Positions 57,601-62,997 of a DNA stretch of 64,000 nt are shown piece by piece (the first letter of the stretch is position 1; each line of letters starts with the position of its first letter). The position numbers and the translations under genes are program-made. Source of the DNA: Trichostrongylus colubriformis (lineage: Eukaryota > Nematoda > Chromadorea > Rhabditida > Trichostrongylidae); NCBI GenBank assembly GCA_963978905.1, contig OZ022258.1, positions 33,975,282 to 34,039,281 on the forward strand, written 5' to 3'. A model generated the notes under the pieces. It was not told where the DNA came from. It did not search any database and saw nothing but the letters and a program-made list of their open reading frames with translations.

Positions 57601-58359
57601 AAATTAATTGAAATCTCTTCTCGTAATAGAAATGTTGTCAACTGAAAACTATTGATAACTCGCACCATTTCCAACCATAAATTCGTCGTCAGCACCTGGT
57701 TTTTCTCGTCCTGTAATTAATTTTAAATAAAGGTTCAACTACATTAAATTCGTTGCTATATACCTCAGGGGTAGCGAAACGACCTTACGTGGCTTTTGTG
57801 CTACGATTCTCACATCTAGGCTCACAGCTGCATTGGATATTGAGGCTGTGTAACGTTAGGACAAGAATACGCGACGCGACGTGCTAGCTAGGGCGCCATG
57901 TATAATATTAATAATAATAGTATTAATAGTCGGGACCTAAACCGAGTCTTTTTTGTTCCTTATACTAGGTGTAATCGCTTCATGACCCAACCACATACAA
58001 TCCTCGTACGCACTGCGTCACACGTCGCAAACTGCGTTGCGATATCATGTCCTATCCAAAGACAACCAATTATTGGCATTCTTATAGAGTGAGACTGCTA
58101 TCACTGCTACTCGCCCGAGGTATGTAGCTCTCGAAATTCCAACACTGCTTACCACATCGATAATCCGGATTAGCGAAGCACCCACATCAACGGTCAGAAT
58201 ATCTGAGCTATTCTTGACTGGTCGTGGGATTTTATTGTAGTCAAAGAGCAGGTCCTCGTAGAGTTGACCTTCTAGATCCTTCGCTAGTTGTTTGGACTTG
58301 GCTTCCGCCACTAAGATCCACAGAAAGACAGCAATTTTGCACATTGACATCATGTTCAT
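27487..58359 (-). CDS. nicotinic acetylcholine receptor alpha-type subunit (12 exons)
   Basis: Acetylcholine-gated pentameric channel subunit of the nerve/muscle cell surface. Exons (transcript order): 58153-58359, 57666-57710, 57486-57595, 53586-53688, 53425-53527, 51764-51842, 50859-50969, 50658-50799, 48351-48541, 31360-31504, 29156-29317, 27487-27687. All phases join to 532 codons. Seen: hydrophobic leader (about 7-20); W86, W112, Y119 and W175 at aromatic-box-like positions; Cys-loop C154-C168 with 13 residues between; vicinal C237-C238, which marks an alpha type; M1 about 258-279; M2 from K284; M3 about 319-341; long loop; M4 about 471-495; short C-tail. The 45-, 110-nt exon pair matches the classical receptor layout. 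The sequence resembles nematode levamisole-type alphas (UNC-38/UNC-63/ACR-8 class), but I cannot fix the orthologue from memory. Two introns use GC donors. The cytoplasmic-loop exon 10 is the least certain part. Confidence 0.93.
28075..28941 (+). mobile_element. mariner-family element, family III, in nAChR intron 11
   Basis: Inverted ends contain GTCCATAAAGTTCGTTGGCC (left copy GTCTATAAAG...) and are flanked by TA (28073-28074, 28942-28943). 867 bp. Holds a shortened, broken transposase frame on the strand opposite to the receptor gene. Confidence 0.9.
28246..28904 (+). pseudogene. mariner transposase remnant (family III)
   Basis: N-terminal HTH fragment ([17 protein letters not shown]), then after a frame change [20 protein letters not shown] and [16 protein letters not shown], the second and third catalytic aspartate regions. 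The central part of the catalytic domain, including the first aspartate region, is missing. Another shift precedes the C-terminal segment to the stop at 28904. Inactive. Confidence 0.85.
29156..29317 (-). CDS. nAChR exon 11: pre-M4 amphipathic helix
   Basis: Acceptor CCTCGTTCAG, donor GTTAGT, 54 codons, phase 0/0. Encodes a basic stretch ([12 protein letters not shown]) then [20 protein letters not shown], the conserved helix before M4 in nicotinic subunits. Confidence 0.9.
29755..30330 (-). pseudogene. LINE reverse transcriptase fragment (RTE-like)
   Basis: Minus-strand frames read [20 protein letters not shown], then [36 protein letters not shown] and [12 protein letters not shown]. These are the linker and RT motifs 0-2 of the endonuclease-RT polyproteins of RTE/CR1-type LINEs. 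Stops and frameshifts break it throughout. It lies in receptor intron 10, in the same orientation as the gene. Confidence 0.75.
30331..31359. other. rest of nAChR intron 10; nothing recognised
   Basis: Intronic sequence between the LINE relic and exon 10. No motif, repeat or exon seen. Confidence 0.4.
31360..31504 (-). CDS. nAChR exon 10: variable cytoplasmic loop (probable)
   Basis: Acceptor GTAATGCAG, donor GTAACA. Phase 2 in and 0 out, the only values that fit exons 9 and 11. Encodes [20 protein letters not shown]...[13 protein letters not shown]. The M3-M4 loop is poorly conserved, so support is phase, position after LPR and open frame rather than homology. It lies 16.8 kb from exon 9. 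Confidence 0.65.
31505..32180. other. start of nAChR intron 9 next to exon 10; unassigned
   Basis: No coding motif. 32030-32065 carries a block (GCCGCACACCGGAGGTCGCA then GCGAATTTTCTGTC) related to 7260-7310, a dispersed repeat of unknown type. Confidence 0.4.
32183..32441 (+). mobile_element. 5' part of a LINE with tRNA-like head
   Basis: Begins with pol III-type boxes: TAGCCGAGTGC (32187-32197, A-box-like) and GGGTCGATCCCC (32239-32250, B-box-like), spaced about as in a class II tRNA. It runs to the target site GTATG (32437-32441), where a Ty3 element is inserted. It resumes at 37109 with a LINE endonuclease frame. The link between the two parts is inferred from the target duplication. Confidence 0.6.
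32442..32642 (+). repeat. 5' LTR
   Basis: 201 bp, TG...CA ends, TATA-like GGTATATAAACC near the middle (about 32504-32515), and AATAAA at about 32583. Confidence 0.93.
32655..33578 (+). pseudogene. gag (capsid region) of the Ty3 element
   Basis: ATG at 32655, only 12 bases past the LTR. Encodes a coiled N-terminus then a capsid-like domain ([59 protein letters not shown]). The frame is disturbed near 33260-33290 and lost near 33485, just before the nucleocapsid zinc knuckle. Confidence 0.85.
33484..33849 (+). pseudogene. nucleocapsid zinc knuckle and protease region
   Basis: In a different frame from gag: [16 protein letters not shown], a CX2CX4HX4C knuckle. Then an aspartic protease-like segment, [19 protein letters not shown]. 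The usual DSG/DTG triad reads DSA here. Ends at an early stop. Confidence 0.75.
33954..34895 (+). pseudogene. Ty3 reverse transcriptase domain
   Basis: Contains the RT motifs in order: [68 protein letters not shown] (catalytic YLDD), and [11 protein letters not shown]. The domain itself is uninterrupted. A TGA at 34893-34895 cuts it off from RNase H in the same frame. Confidence 0.92.
34896..35437 (+). pseudogene. Ty3 RNase H domain
   Basis: After the TGA, the same frame gives [20 protein letters not shown] and [16 protein letters not shown] (first catalytic Asp). It hits TAA at 35136, resumes with [20 protein letters not shown], shifts frame near 35250, and continues to GQADALSRL before another stop. 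Confidence 0.85.
35539..36866 (+). pseudogene. Ty3 integrase
   Basis: HHCC zinc region ([20 protein letters not shown] then CVRCS). Catalytic core with VDYAGPY (first Asp), VSDNGTQF (second Asp) and [11 protein letters not shown] (Glu). The C-terminal part has a GDLVLAR-type domain. A TGA at 35986 and a frame change near 36300-36410 break it. Confidence 0.88.
36896..36907 (+). promoter_or_regulatory. polypurine tract
   Basis: AAAAAGGGGAGG directly abuts the 3' LTR, the expected plus-strand primer site. Confidence 0.85.
36908..37108 (+). repeat. 3' LTR
   Basis: 201 bp, same length as the 5' LTR with about nine substitutions and no indel visible. Confidence 0.93.
37109..37990 (+). pseudogene. 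LINE endonuclease fragment (RTE/CR1-type APE domain)
   Basis: From the ATG at 37147: [20 protein letters not shown], then (with shifts) [28 protein letters not shown] and DLNGHVG, the order of an AP-like endonuclease domain. An early stop and several frameshifts disable it. The RT does not follow; the next sequence is a different repeat. Confidence 0.8.
38070..38165. repeat. (GTAT/GTCT)n microsatellite-like run
   Basis: Imperfect GTATGT/GTCTGT tetranucleotide-type repeat over about 95 bp. It explains the threonine/histidine-rich minus-strand frames here. Confidence 0.85.
38396..38835. repeat. ~150-bp minisatellite units (x3)
   Basis: Units start near 38396, 38548 and 38697 with TTGAT.C.GGAG.GTTCA.ACTCACAG and end TTCGCTTTTCGCA. 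Homologous to 22315-22740. Confidence 0.8.
39160..39350. repeat. composite repeat, head fragment (copy 3)
   Basis: TATCCCTTTATTATAAAAACC, TTTGTATGTCGGTCTGTATG and GATAGAGCAAAACAACTGCTC repeat the head of copy 2. The rest is missing. Confidence 0.6.
39351..40740. other. intron 9 sequence, no exon seen
   Basis: Plus-strand ORF 39507-39815 ([16 protein letters not shown]...) has a leader-like start but no recognised domain. A tandem duplication lies at 40014-40227. Nothing here fits the receptor reading frame. Confidence 0.35.
40014..40227. repeat. 107-bp tandem duplication
   Basis: Units 40014-40120 and 40121-40227 share TTCTATGAGGTTTTGGGAGA and CACTCACAACAGCCAGAC with few changes. A decayed third end block (CACTCACAACAGCCAC) follows at about 40264. 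Confidence 0.85.
40741..43695. repeat. satellite array, ~465-bp units
   Basis: Copies of a block containing GGCACGGAAGAAGGACCGAT begin near 40748, 41219, 41469, 41934, 42395, 42857 and 43321, giving a period of about 461-471 bp except for one short unit of 250 bp. Each unit is a diverged dimer: CGCTTCTCCAAAGGTCAGT in one half corresponds to CGCTTCTTCAGAGGTCAGT in the other, and CCCAGGAGTACAAAAGGA to GCCAGGTGGTACCAAAGGA. All ORFs across it (about 63-126 codons, repeated) are unit shadows. It lies in receptor intron 9. Confidence 0.95.
43696..44512. other. decayed satellite copies and short duplications
   Basis: GAAGTCGACAGCCC...GAGTGCTTTTTCTGAGGTCAGT (43878-43925) looks like an old monomer. 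Two copies of a GTGCCGG.TTT.CTGAG.GGTAGATATGCT block lie at 44343 and 44440. Confidence 0.5.
44513..44645. repeat. GC-rich palindromic minisatellite (GCCGGCGNAGCCGGC)
   Basis: About 130 bp made almost only of G and C, with at least six GCCGGCGNAGCCGGC-type palindromes, each able to form a small hairpin. The surroundings are AT-rich. It ends about 170 bp before the Penelope-like element. Confidence 0.85.
44818..45396 (-). repeat. left inverted repeat (antisense 3' end of the element)
   Basis: 579 bp that reads, on the minus strand, as the 3' end of the endonuclease gene, the 3' UTR and the hammerhead-like motif. The plus-strand ORFs here, and the first 40 codons of the long frame at 45278, are therefore shadows. 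Confidence 0.92.
44877..44914 (-). ncRNA. hammerhead ribozyme-like motif (inverted copy)
   Basis: The minus strand reads GGCCT-CTGAAGA...GAAA-CGTC-AGGCC, the same as the motif at 47113. The helix II side reads GGCC instead of GGTC, which weakens that stem. Confidence 0.6.
45397..46159 (+). pseudogene. Penelope-like reverse transcriptase (5'-truncated)
   Basis: Motifs in order: [37 protein letters not shown] (catalytic Asp), [32 protein letters not shown] (catalytic YIDD), [10 protein letters not shown]. The N-terminal RT extension is absent. The frame ends at TAA 46157-46159 next to an A-run. The following endonuclease frame begins a few bases on in another frame, so one small indel separates what is normally a single protein. 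Confidence 0.9.
46165..46875 (+). CDS. Penelope-like C-terminal part with GIY-YIG endonuclease
   Basis: 236 codons without a stop. A linker region with [19 protein letters not shown] (cysteine-rich, zinc-binding-like) leads to the GIY-YIG nuclease: [20 protein letters not shown] with YEI and YIG, then a conserved Arg/His region ([11 protein letters not shown]) and a Glu (ALEAFWI). It nicks target DNA for reverse transcription. The last 80 codons lie inside the right inverted repeat. Intact as a frame, but split from the RT. Confidence 0.88.
   Translation: MFKTAIAVCTGNDEKRESVALASRIAAQNGYTQPSFHARTFPDHMRRGTPFQGRVPLCLPFISDTFSSAIRRCLVRSQLQNYVVLVNIPNDNIKRQLVRNRLYDCECVSETCVICPYGKTGDCTKSSVVYEIECRACNGKYIGETVRVLITRINEHLASKRRGSITTPLGRHRREHYSGNDFDVKCKILSHETEISSRKALEAFWITARNPIMNNRNECPSITSEFLPFVPLCGLE
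46635..47209 (+). repeat. right inverted repeat of the Penelope-like element
   Basis: 575 bp, partner of 44818-45396. Contains the endonuclease 3' end and UTR. The small length difference reflects a few indels. Confidence 0.92.
47113..47150 (+). ncRNA. hammerhead ribozyme-like motif (type I)
   Basis: GGCCT and AGGCC form helix I. Between them lie the core CTGAAGA (47118-47124), a short helix II GAC/GTC closed by a GAAAAG loop, the core GAAA (47138-47141), a minimal helix III AC/GT, and the cleavage triplet GTC (47143-47145). One C (47125) is unpaired between the core and helix II. Hammerhead motifs with very short helix III are known in Penelope-like elements, at this place in their terminal repeats. 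Confidence 0.75.
47319..48250. mobile_element. foldback/MITE family B, copy 1 (932 bp)
   Basis: Ends TTAAAGGCACCGGGAGGGGG and, inverted, TTAAAGACACCAGGAGGGGG. Contains poly-G/poly-C runs (about 47677, 47860), CGTCGACGTCGAAGCTCC, and a ~120-bp tandem duplication with GACCCGTAAGTACATCTAGA (47886-48116). No transposase. The copy at 56042-56783 is in opposite orientation. Confidence 0.88.
48351..48541 (-). CDS. nAChR exon 9: end of M2, M3
   Basis: Acceptor CTAATTGCAG. Encodes [20 protein letters not shown], an M3 helix ([20 protein letters not shown]) and [14 protein letters not shown]. The 3' junction AG|GCAAGT is the ideal GC-AG donor and gives a phase that fits exon 10. Confidence 0.93.
48647..48775. 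repeat. ~51-bp tandem repeat (x2.5)
   Basis: AGAGCATGATTTCAATTTCTAGCAACAC begins three consecutive units near 48647, 48698 and 48748. The first two also share TTTAATTGTTTCTTTTACCA. In intron 8. Confidence 0.9.
49404..50296 (+). mobile_element. mariner-family element, family I copy 2 (893 bp), in nAChR intron 8
   Basis: Same TIRs as 10282-11364 (GGTTGATTCATAATAAATCG), flanked by TA (49402-49403, 50297-50298). It shares the same internal deletion but lacks the 190-bp duplication. Inserted antisense to the receptor gene. Confidence 0.93.
49569..50260 (+). pseudogene. mariner transposase remnant (family I)
   Basis: Parallel to the copy at 10637: HTH part (with extra stops after the CACTG at about 49709), [16 protein letters not shown] at the deletion joint, HVYFQHDN, then frame shifts to [10 protein letters not shown] and the C-terminal [19 protein letters not shown] segment. 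Inactive. Confidence 0.85.
50388..50478. ncRNA. hairpin with ~27-bp arms (miRNA-precursor-like or MITE remnant)
   Basis: AAGTGCAAGCCTGAGACTT (50396-50414) is exactly inverted at 50452-50470. Pairing extends outward (AAACTA.AAGTGC) with one mismatch, and the loop is 37 nt. It lies in receptor intron 8, about 90 bp beyond the mariner end. Whether it is transcribed is unknown. Confidence 0.45.
50658..50799 (-). CDS. nAChR exon 8: M1 and most of M2
   Basis: Acceptor ATATTGCAG, donor GTGAGT. Encodes [15 protein letters not shown] (M1) and [20 protein letters not shown] (M1-M2 turn and M2). The M1-M2 linker is two to three residues shorter than the usual 'PSDSGEK' form and has His just before the 0' lysine. 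Confidence 0.94.
50859..50969 (-). CDS. nAChR exon 7: loop C with vicinal cysteines
   Basis: Acceptor GGCTTATTAAG, donor GTTTGT. Encodes [36 protein letters not shown], with C237-C238. A longer frame in another phase across the same bases is a shadow. An alternative acceptor at 50990 was rejected because its phase does not fit exon 6. Confidence 0.9.
51764..51842 (-). CDS. nAChR exon 6 (79 nt)
   Basis: Acceptor TGTTTCCAG, donor GTGGTT. Phase 1 in and 2 out, matching both neighbours. Encodes [10 protein letters not shown]...[11 protein letters not shown] leading into the conserved RSAEWD of exon 7. It has no start codon and is short, so simple ORF scanning would miss it. Confidence 0.88.
51972..52845 (+). 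mobile_element. mariner-family element, family II copy 1, in nAChR intron 5
   Basis: Ends GGTTGTCCCAAAAGTCTTGT and GATTGCCCCAAAAGTCTTGT (inverted), flanked by TA (51970-51971, 52846-52847). 874 bp. It lies between exons 5 and 6, antisense to the gene. Confidence 0.93.
52134..52773 (+). pseudogene. mariner transposase remnant (family II)
   Basis: N-terminal HTH region ([20 protein letters not shown]), then a deletion to the late catalytic domain ([33 protein letters not shown]), where the expected YSPDIAPSDYHL motif is damaged by a frameshift. The C-terminal [20 protein letters not shown] region ends at TAA 52771. Inactive. Confidence 0.87.
53425..53527 (-). CDS. nAChR exon 5: Cys-loop and loop B
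   Basis: Acceptor TCGTTCAG, donor GTATGA, ends one base into a codon. Encodes [20 protein letters not shown] then [14 protein letters not shown], with C168 closing the Cys-loop and W175 as the loop B tryptophan. Confidence 0.95.
53586..53688 (-). CDS. nAChR exon 4: loop E and first Cys-loop cysteine
   Basis: Acceptor GTTTCAG. Encodes [10 protein letters not shown]...[15 protein letters not shown] ending at C154. The only in-phase junction to exon 5 uses a GC donor (GCAAGC, 53585-53580) and leaves a 58-bp intron. Confidence 0.92.
54601..55110 (+). mobile_element. Penelope-like 3' end relic split by the MITE
   Basis: GAGCC..TTCAGGTCTCT (54608-54626) and GAAGACGATCTGGTCGAAAC (55031-55050), followed by GTTAAGCC and CACCTGACAACCTCGTT, line up with 47105-47190 of the intact element once the MITE is removed. 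The MITE thus sits inside the hammerhead-like motif. Confidence 0.55.
54626..55030. mobile_element. palindromic MITE, family C, in nAChR intron 3
   Basis: The left arm TTAAAGGAATCGTCCACGG...GCATGCAAAGTTTCACGCG is mirrored at the right end (CCGTGGACGATTCCTTTAG). The centre is a GC-rich inverted pair (GTCCGGGTGGACAGGGCCTC against GAGGCCCCGCCCACCCGG). The long ORFs on both strands here (for example 54600-55265) come from the palindrome and are not genes. Fragments of the family lie at 8359-8985 and 26028-26150. Confidence 0.85.
56042..56783. mobile_element. foldback/MITE family B, copy 2 (742 bp), inverted
   Basis: Ends TTAAAGACACCAGGAGGGGG and, inverted, TTAAAGGCACCGAGAGGGGG. The interior is the reverse complement of 47319-48250 without the tandem duplication. 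In receptor intron 3. Confidence 0.88.
56805..57170. mobile_element. MITE family A, copy 3 (inverted, right end uncertain)
   Basis: CTTAAAGGCACTGTAAGGGGTAA at the left, then AAATGGTCGAGAACCCGAGAAA, which is the inverse of the 'TATTTCTC.GAT.TTTGACCATTTC' block of copies 1 and 2. The far end is not clearly visible. Intron 3. Confidence 0.55.
57486..57595 (-). CDS. nAChR exon 3 (110 nt): loop D to loop A
   Basis: Acceptor TTTTGCAG, donor GTAAGT, phase 0 in and 2 out. Encodes [16 protein letters not shown] and [15 protein letters not shown], carrying W86, W112 and Y119. The 110-nt length is also conserved with vertebrate genes. Confidence 0.95.
57666..57710 (-). CDS. nAChR exon 2 (45 nt)
   Basis: Acceptor TTAATTACAG, donor GTGCGA, phase 0/0. 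Encodes [15 protein letters not shown], the textbook receptor block just before loop D. The 45-nt length is the same as the matching vertebrate exon. Confidence 0.95.
58153..58359 (-). CDS. nAChR exon 1: signal peptide and N-terminal helix
   Basis: 69 codons from the first ATG to a donor GTAAGC (58152-58147), phase 0. Leader [14 protein letters not shown], then the receptor N-terminal signature [20 protein letters not shown] with an N-glycosylation site at N50. Several ATGs are clustered at the start. No obvious trans-splice acceptor is visible just upstream. Confidence 0.92.
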
Positions 58360-61300
58360 TCACAGTGCTTGATCCAGTTTCTAATATACTTTTAGTTGTT
58401 GAGTCGAATCACGCAAACAGCTTCGTCCGCAACAATCGAAACGTTGAAAACCATCTCCTTTTAAATTTGCAGATGACCTCCACACTGGAAAAATCATGAG
58501 TTGAAAATGAATAGAACAGTGAGGCAGGAATTGTGATTGTGGAATTTGTGGAGAAGTGCATTCAGTAGTAATGGATGAAGATACGCATCGATTTATAGCA
58601 CTGGTTTTCCTAACGACAACCCCAATCTTTTCCCATTGATTATCCGGATTTCCCCCAGATCCACAACTACGCATGCCACTTCACCTACGGGATGAGTTAT
58701 TGGGGGAAGAAAAAATTAACTTATTCAGCGGGCGAAACGACATTACGTGGCTTTTGCCTACGTTCCTTATATACTTTCCATAATAAAATTGTTTGCTAAT
58801 TGCAAAACAAAATGGCGCATACCAAATTCATTTCGAATGGTAAAGGTGCAAGCGATCTCAAACATGCATATATTATATGCTGGTGCTGGTGGTAACGCAG
58901 TCATTTAAATTTGTTGGTGGCAATGGTTTCACCAGGGCCGAAAGTGTTGTTGCAGGAAACGGACCAAGCCAAAAGAAGGACCAAGCCAAAAGAAGTTGAA
59001 TTCATAAACGGCCTTATGCAACACTAAGAAATCATGAAAACATCGCAGCGAATACAAGGGTTCACACACGCGAGCGTGGTGGATTTTGGAACAGAAGAAT
59101 TCGATTGCCGAGGCGGCGCAAAGCTGAGTGACGTCCTGCTCTTGCTTATAGATTCGAGGATTCTGGCCTATTGAGGAGGCAGCAGGAGAGGCGGCTCCCA
59201 AGTAAATTCGGTCATATGAGCGCAACAAAACAATCACTGGAAGACGTATGAAGGTTCTCCTCATGCAGTGGACAAAGCACATCTAAAATAAAAGGATGAA
59301 ATGGAACAAACTGGAACACATTCAGAACCACTCGCGACAGCAGAAAAACAGTTGTGGCACAATGCTCAGTTTTTTGCTGTCTTTCCTTCTTTGTACTTAA
59401 AGCATTCCAGATGGGTCGGAGAAAACCCCTCAAAAAGCAAGTTTTGTTTCAGCTAGCTCATGGGATATATGCGTTCTAGCGAGCGTTCATGGTTATGGAA
59501 TCAGTAGCAGTAGAGTAAGTGAGGGAAAGGGTTAGCTTTCTTCCGCACGAAAGAACCATGGAAATACCAAGAATTATGTAATATAATCGTGACGAAGATT
59601 ATATCAATCTTGTATCTTCATACCTTTTACAATTGTAAGATTCGTCCAATTGGTAGATGTCACTATCTTTTTCCCACCAATTCATCAACCCCGGTAATCG
59701 CGCTAATCCACGACCAGCGTCGCCTTGGAACCGCTGACTGGGTATAAACTGGTGCTCAGGATAGTTACTACGAAGGAGGACGAAGGGTCCAGGAAATTAT
59801 ATGTGGCCCTGCTCGTTGTGGGAGGGACACGCTCTGAGCTCTCCAACAAACGATATTTGGTTCGGCTGGCTGCCCATTTGATGCTGCGCGTCCAAGCGGC
59901 CATCTTACATCGATCAATGGCTGAAGAGCGAAGTATTAGATAAGATGGTGGAGCGTACTCGCAGCATCTTACTGACGTGCCCATTGGGGCGTACCGTGGT
60001 ATGAGGTCTACGGCTTGGAATCAATAGTCTGAGTCAAAGATATAATCGGACCATTGCACCCATCGTTTTCAATGTTGGCTCTCGCTGGTGCATGCTCTGG
60101 AGCTATTAATCATGTGGAAGAGCAAGTAAGAGTTCTCATGATATGGGAGAGAGCTTGACGATGCGTTTTTGCCTGAACTTGGTAGAAACGAAAATTCAGG
60201 ATGGTGCGCCAATCTTCTTGTGCAAGAAAATCAAACTGGGCTTGTTGACAGCAGCAAACACATTTTTTGAATAAAATGGATTCAAGGCATCACATGTCCT
60301 CTGATGAGCAACTCCTTTGTAAGAGAAACTGAGTGAAGGGTTGCTCACATGCTGTGTACTGTACGTTCTCCCTCGTTCCTTACGATTAATGGTCTTACAA
60401 TGTCTACTTATCATTGTTGCTGCAAAAGTGGGCTTCATTATATAGCATAAAAAATGTAAGAAATTTTATGCAGCTCGTTTTTACAATTGAAAGTTTATGA
60501 GATAATTCATGAGGATTCGATCAGCCAGTCCTACTTCAATCACTCGGTTGGTAAAAGGTATTTTCAGAAACTATTCATGACAAGGATGGGTACAGCTATC
60601 GGCCATTACTAGGATTTTTTGACTCACAATATTCAGAACTATTGCTTTGTTTCAGAGCTACATCACGCTTATTTTCTCAAGAATTATGTGGGTATCCGAT
60701 GTTCCAGAGCATTTTCAGCAAACTCTTATGCATACGAAATTCCTATGCATTTGAAGTCAGACCTCAGTTAATCTGTTCCGTGAATCCGGCAAGCAGTGAA
60801 AACATCGTTGAAGATCCCTTGAAACTGGTCAGTCAGCCATCGTCAGGCACCGGCTGGTCGGAAGAGGGAGGCGACAGCGATTCGCGCGATCGATGTGGAT
60901 AGCCGATGAACGCCGATCATTTCTTGCCCTATTTTGACATCACATTTGTTTGGCTATGTCACTCCTTATTGAGTGGTTGCAGCACATGATTAAACCACCA
61001 AGTGTTTGGCCCAAAATTTTCGCGACTTAGTTCTTCTGCGCTTTTTGTGTCCAGAAAATCCTGAATGAGGCTCAGTGCTTCTCAGTATGCTATAGTATGT
61101 CACCTCTCACAAATAGATATTCCTTTAGAAAGTGCCGGCCTCCGTTCGGTCGAAATTCTTTGGCAGGGGCTGGATTAGATAGCTACCTTTTAGACTGAGC
61201 TTTTTCATTACTTCTATGAATGGAGAGGAACTTGAGGTAAAGGTCAAGTAAGCAGCTATCAAAGCCGCCGTTTATGAACACCCTCAGTGAGGTTTCCAGT

Positions 61301-62997
61301 ACCCCCGCAGTCTCTCGAATTTCGGAATATTTCTGTTCTTCTATGATTTATGTATGTCAACTTAATTCTTGTAAATTCTTGTAACTTTGAGGTTTTCTTA
61401 CATCTGCTATTCAGCTCAGCACGGCTGGCTTGTCATTCCTTCTTTTACCTTTATCAAAACATCTTCCATTCCAGCGTTTGGCTGGATGCTTGTCGCAATA
61501 CTTCATCTCTGAGAAAATGCCACGATGTTAACTCCAAAATTATTACCACTTATGAGAAATCAGTGATAACATTTTTATCTTCTCTTCTCTGTTCCTCCCT
61601 TCTCCTTTTCTCTATTCATAGTATTATATCTCTTACGGATAGCCTACCTCATAGTAAGCCTACATATGTAGAATATAGGGTGCACACGCCACCTGATAGT
61701 GCGCTTCACCGTCAGTCCAAGCCAAGACTCGTTTTACTTCCTAGTCTGTCTAAGGGGACAAAAATCGCTGCATTCTGAATCATGAGGCCCCCGAAATTAA
61801 TTACTCTATAGGACCGGCACACATTCAAGTGGTTCAGTGCTTCTCAGTGTAATCCCTGTGATTGACCACCCACATCGAATACCTCGCTTCCTTTGAACCT
61901 GAAACCAAAGTGTTTGCGCTACATTCGTCGCACACATTGACCTACATCCCGAGTTTCCTATTCCTCGTTGTGGTTGCGTTTGATTGTGGGCCATTCTTTA
62001 ATGACAGCTTGTCTTTAACGATGACAGATTAATGTGAAGAACTCGATAGAATGTGTGCATGCTCGTTAAAACAAACGAAGAGTCTCGAAGCATTCAATTT
62101 TCTACCACTGTTCTTGATTGCAACACGCAAGGCTGCCGGTGGCTCTCTATTATACTGAGAGATGTATAAAGAAACAAAACAGTTTTTACCGAGTAGTTTC
62201 CTTACTACTGACAGGCCAAATCCTTCATTCGGAAGCCCTTAGAGATCTGCAAAATGAACTATGCCATGTGCTTGATATTACTCTGGCTGCGATTCCCTAT
62301 CTCATACTATTCGAATATGCTACCCAGAGCAGCCCACAAAATGCTGTGACATGGGTGTGCTACCTTAGAAAGCCCCAGAATGGGTAATATGGGAATAAAA
62401 TGTTCAAAGTGATGGGATATATTCCTTGTAAAACGTAGAGGTCAAGAACGAATTCGTGCTTAAAGGCACTCTCGAGCACCTCGACGTGGCCCTGTCCCAT
62501 GGATGCCTTATCCCATGAATGGTTCAGTAACGCTAAAAGGGTTTGGCAACGGTCGCGGCATGGTTCTTCTTTTGTCCCTAGATGTAACGAAGCGAAAACG
62601 CTTCCACAACGAGAATGCATGGAGAAATGAATGAGCCATCTGAGGTTTCTCAGGTTTCTGACTCTTCCATAGCGTTCCCTTTCCGCTGTGATGCACTTCA
62701 CATAAGTGAGTATTCAGCAATTGCTATTGCTGGTGTTCTTGAAGCCTTTGAGCTATCTCCTATCGATCATTAGCTTTATGCACCCCATTAACTGGAAGAC
62801 AACTGTCAACGATCTTGAGGCCCTGAATCGGAAGAAATTGTAGTAAGCGTTTATGCACCAAGCCCTTATCGATCAACATAAAAGGAAAAGGGTATAACTC
62901 AAAGTCTGTTTATTTATGTAACATTGTTACGTTCAGTATTACTTGACTTGTGTTGGGTGGTACCTCCTTCGGCTTTGATCTGTGGTATTACCTATTA
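58360..62997. other. region upstream of the receptor gene; no gene recognised
   Basis: The receptor promoter should lie at the left edge, but no convincing TATA or trans-splice acceptor is visible. 59703-59960 has the look of a dispersed repeat with open frames on both strands. 61350-61778 is an open plus-strand frame with no known domain. A TTAAAGGCAC element head lies at about 62459-62480. Confidence 0.4.
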
